A stretch of 6,489 bases of DNA, from NCBI GenBank assembly GCA_025363375.1, contig JANYDZ010000379.1, forward strand, positions 1-6,489, written 5' to 3'. Positions 5,776-6,489 of the stretch are shown here, one piece after another. The notes beneath the pieces were generated by a model. It did not search any database. It saw only the letters and a program-made list of their open reading frames with translations, and was not told the origin of the DNA. Each line of letters opens with the position of its first letter. Position 1 is the first letter of the stretch. The position numbers and the translations under genes were made by a program. The stretch is from Hyphomicrobiales bacterium. GTDB lineage: Bacteria; Pseudomonadota; Alphaproteobacteria; Rhizobiales; Beijerinckiaceae.

Positions 5776-6041
5776 GCGTTAAACGACCGGGCCATCGTCG
5801 CCGACGCGCGACGATGGCAAGCGCAATGACAGAAAATACACTCGAACCGCTTGATCCGCGCGCCCTGGCGTGATTGGATTCGCAATTGCGCCATGGGTTT
5901 GCCTGTTTGCGCCCGAGGTCTCGCGGTTTCCACTCGGACGAATATTCGGCGGCCTTGTCCACCTTTTGTTAGGTCGCCGCATTTAACCTGAACAATGGCC
6001 GGTTCCCTGATTCTCATGGGCCAGGCCTGACGGAGAATAGA
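5776..6041. other. clpP-clpX intergenic region
   Basis: The 266 bp hold the hairpin just after clpP, a 10-bp palindrome CGCAATTGCG (5881-5890) and the clpX ribosome binding site. There is no convincing gene; a 15-codon frame at 5826-5873 lacks a clear ribosome binding site. The length suggests clpX has its own promoter here, but I could not identify convincing -35 and -10 boxes or a heat-shock sigma-32 site. Confidence 0.5.
5791..5818 (+). terminator. Perfect 11-bp hairpin after clpP, possible terminator
   Basis: GCCATCGTCGC (5791-5801) pairs perfectly with GCGACGATGGC (5808-5818) around a six-base loop, starting 15 bases after the clpP stop. No T-run follows, so it does not fit a canonical intrinsic terminator. 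It could be a weak or factor-assisted terminator, or a 3' end stabiliser that separates clpP from clpX transcript levels. Confidence 0.5.
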
Positions 6042-6489
6042 ATGGCTAGGGCCGAAGGCGACTCGAAGAACACGCTCTACTGCTCGTTTTGCGGTAAGAG
6101 CCAGCACGAGGTCCGCAAGTTGATCGCGGGGCCGACTGTGTTCATCTGCGATGAATGCGTCGAGCTTTGCATGGATATTATCCGCGAGGAGAACAAGTCT
6201 TCGTTGGTCAAGACCAAGGATGGCATTCCCACGCCGCGCGAAATCGCCAAGGTGCTTGATGATTATGTGATTGGCCAACCGCAGGCCAAGCGCGTCCTCG
6301 CTGTGGCCGTTCACAACCATTACAAGCGGCTGAACCACGCGACCAAGCATTCCGACGTCGAATTGGCCAAGTCCAACATCCTGCTGATCGGCCCCACAGG
6401 CACCGGCAAGACGCTGCTGGCTCAAACGCTGGCGCGCATTCTTGACGTGCCCTTCACCATGGCCGACGCCACGACCCTGACCGAGGCCG
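6042..6489 (+). CDS. clpX: ATP-dependent Clp protease ATP-binding subunit ClpX, N-terminal part, cut by the window edge
   Basis: The first 149 codons of ClpX, the hexameric AAA+ unfoldase that recognises tagged or adaptor-delivered substrates and threads them into ClpP. The N-terminal C4 zinc-binding domain is intact, with Cys14, Cys17, Cys36 and Cys39 (YCSFCGKS and FICDECVELC). It dimerises and binds substrates and adaptors. The AAA+ domain begins around residue 63 (IPTPREIAKVLDDYVIGQ), and Walker A is GPTGTGKT at 117-124. The segment through MADATTLTEA, just before the expected GYVGEDVE, ends at the edge. The start ATG at 6042 has GGAGA (6032-6036) five bases upstream. The remaining roughly two-thirds, including Walker B, the pore loops and the ClpP-docking IGF-type loop, lies outside. 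Confidence 0.97.
   Translation, partial: MARAEGDSKNTLYCSFCGKSQHEVRKLIAGPTVFICDECVELCMDIIREENKSSLVKTKDGIPTPREIAKVLDDYVIGQPQAKRVLAVAVHNHYKRLNHATKHSDVELAKSNILLIGPTGTGKTLLAQTLARILDVPFTMADATTLTEA

Noticed and set aside
5772..6425. Minus-strand frame of 217 codons opposite clpX
   Set aside because: It is antisense to the clearly recognisable ClpX zinc finger and Walker A region and has no domain of its own.

Overview
The window is GC-rich chromosomal DNA, most likely from an alphaproteobacterium of the Rhizobiales/Hyphomicrobiales. The assignment rests on the order tRNA-Leu, tig, clpP, clpX and on protein features typical of that group, such as the ClpX N-terminus and the ClpP core. The exact genus cannot be read from the sequence.

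The left half (1-3254) carries three genes, all on the minus strand. In order of transcription they are: a large exported protein with a carboxypeptidase-regulatory-like domain, a c-type haem motif (CxxCH) and a seven-repeat virginiamycin B lyase-like beta-propeller (3254-1575); a dienelactone hydrolase family protein with a twin-arginine-like signal (1278-364); and the N-terminus of another exported protein, cut by the window edge (204-1). The gaps between them are 296 and 159 bp. All three start sites are supported by good Shine-Dalgarno sequences. They look like envelope accessory genes, and a shared role is an inference only.

A divergent intergenic region (3255-3481) separates these genes from the right half, which is on the plus strand. 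It holds a plausible promoter for tRNA-Leu(UAG) (3482-3566, CCA encoded). The tRNA is followed closely by tig (trigger factor), then clpP, then the 5' third of clpX, which runs off the right edge. This is the conserved protein quality-control cluster: trigger factor folds nascent chains at the ribosome, and ClpX unfolds substrates and feeds them to the ClpP protease chamber. A lon gene often follows clpX in this group but lies outside the window.

Most of the window is conventional. The points most worth a second look are the haem/beta-propeller fusion protein and its two exported hydrolase-type neighbours, the unusual N-terminal axial loop of ClpP, a heptamer repeated exactly one helical turn apart upstream of the dienelactone hydrolase gene, and several hairpins at gene boundaries. 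I found no CRISPR array, insertion sequence, prophage gene or defence system.
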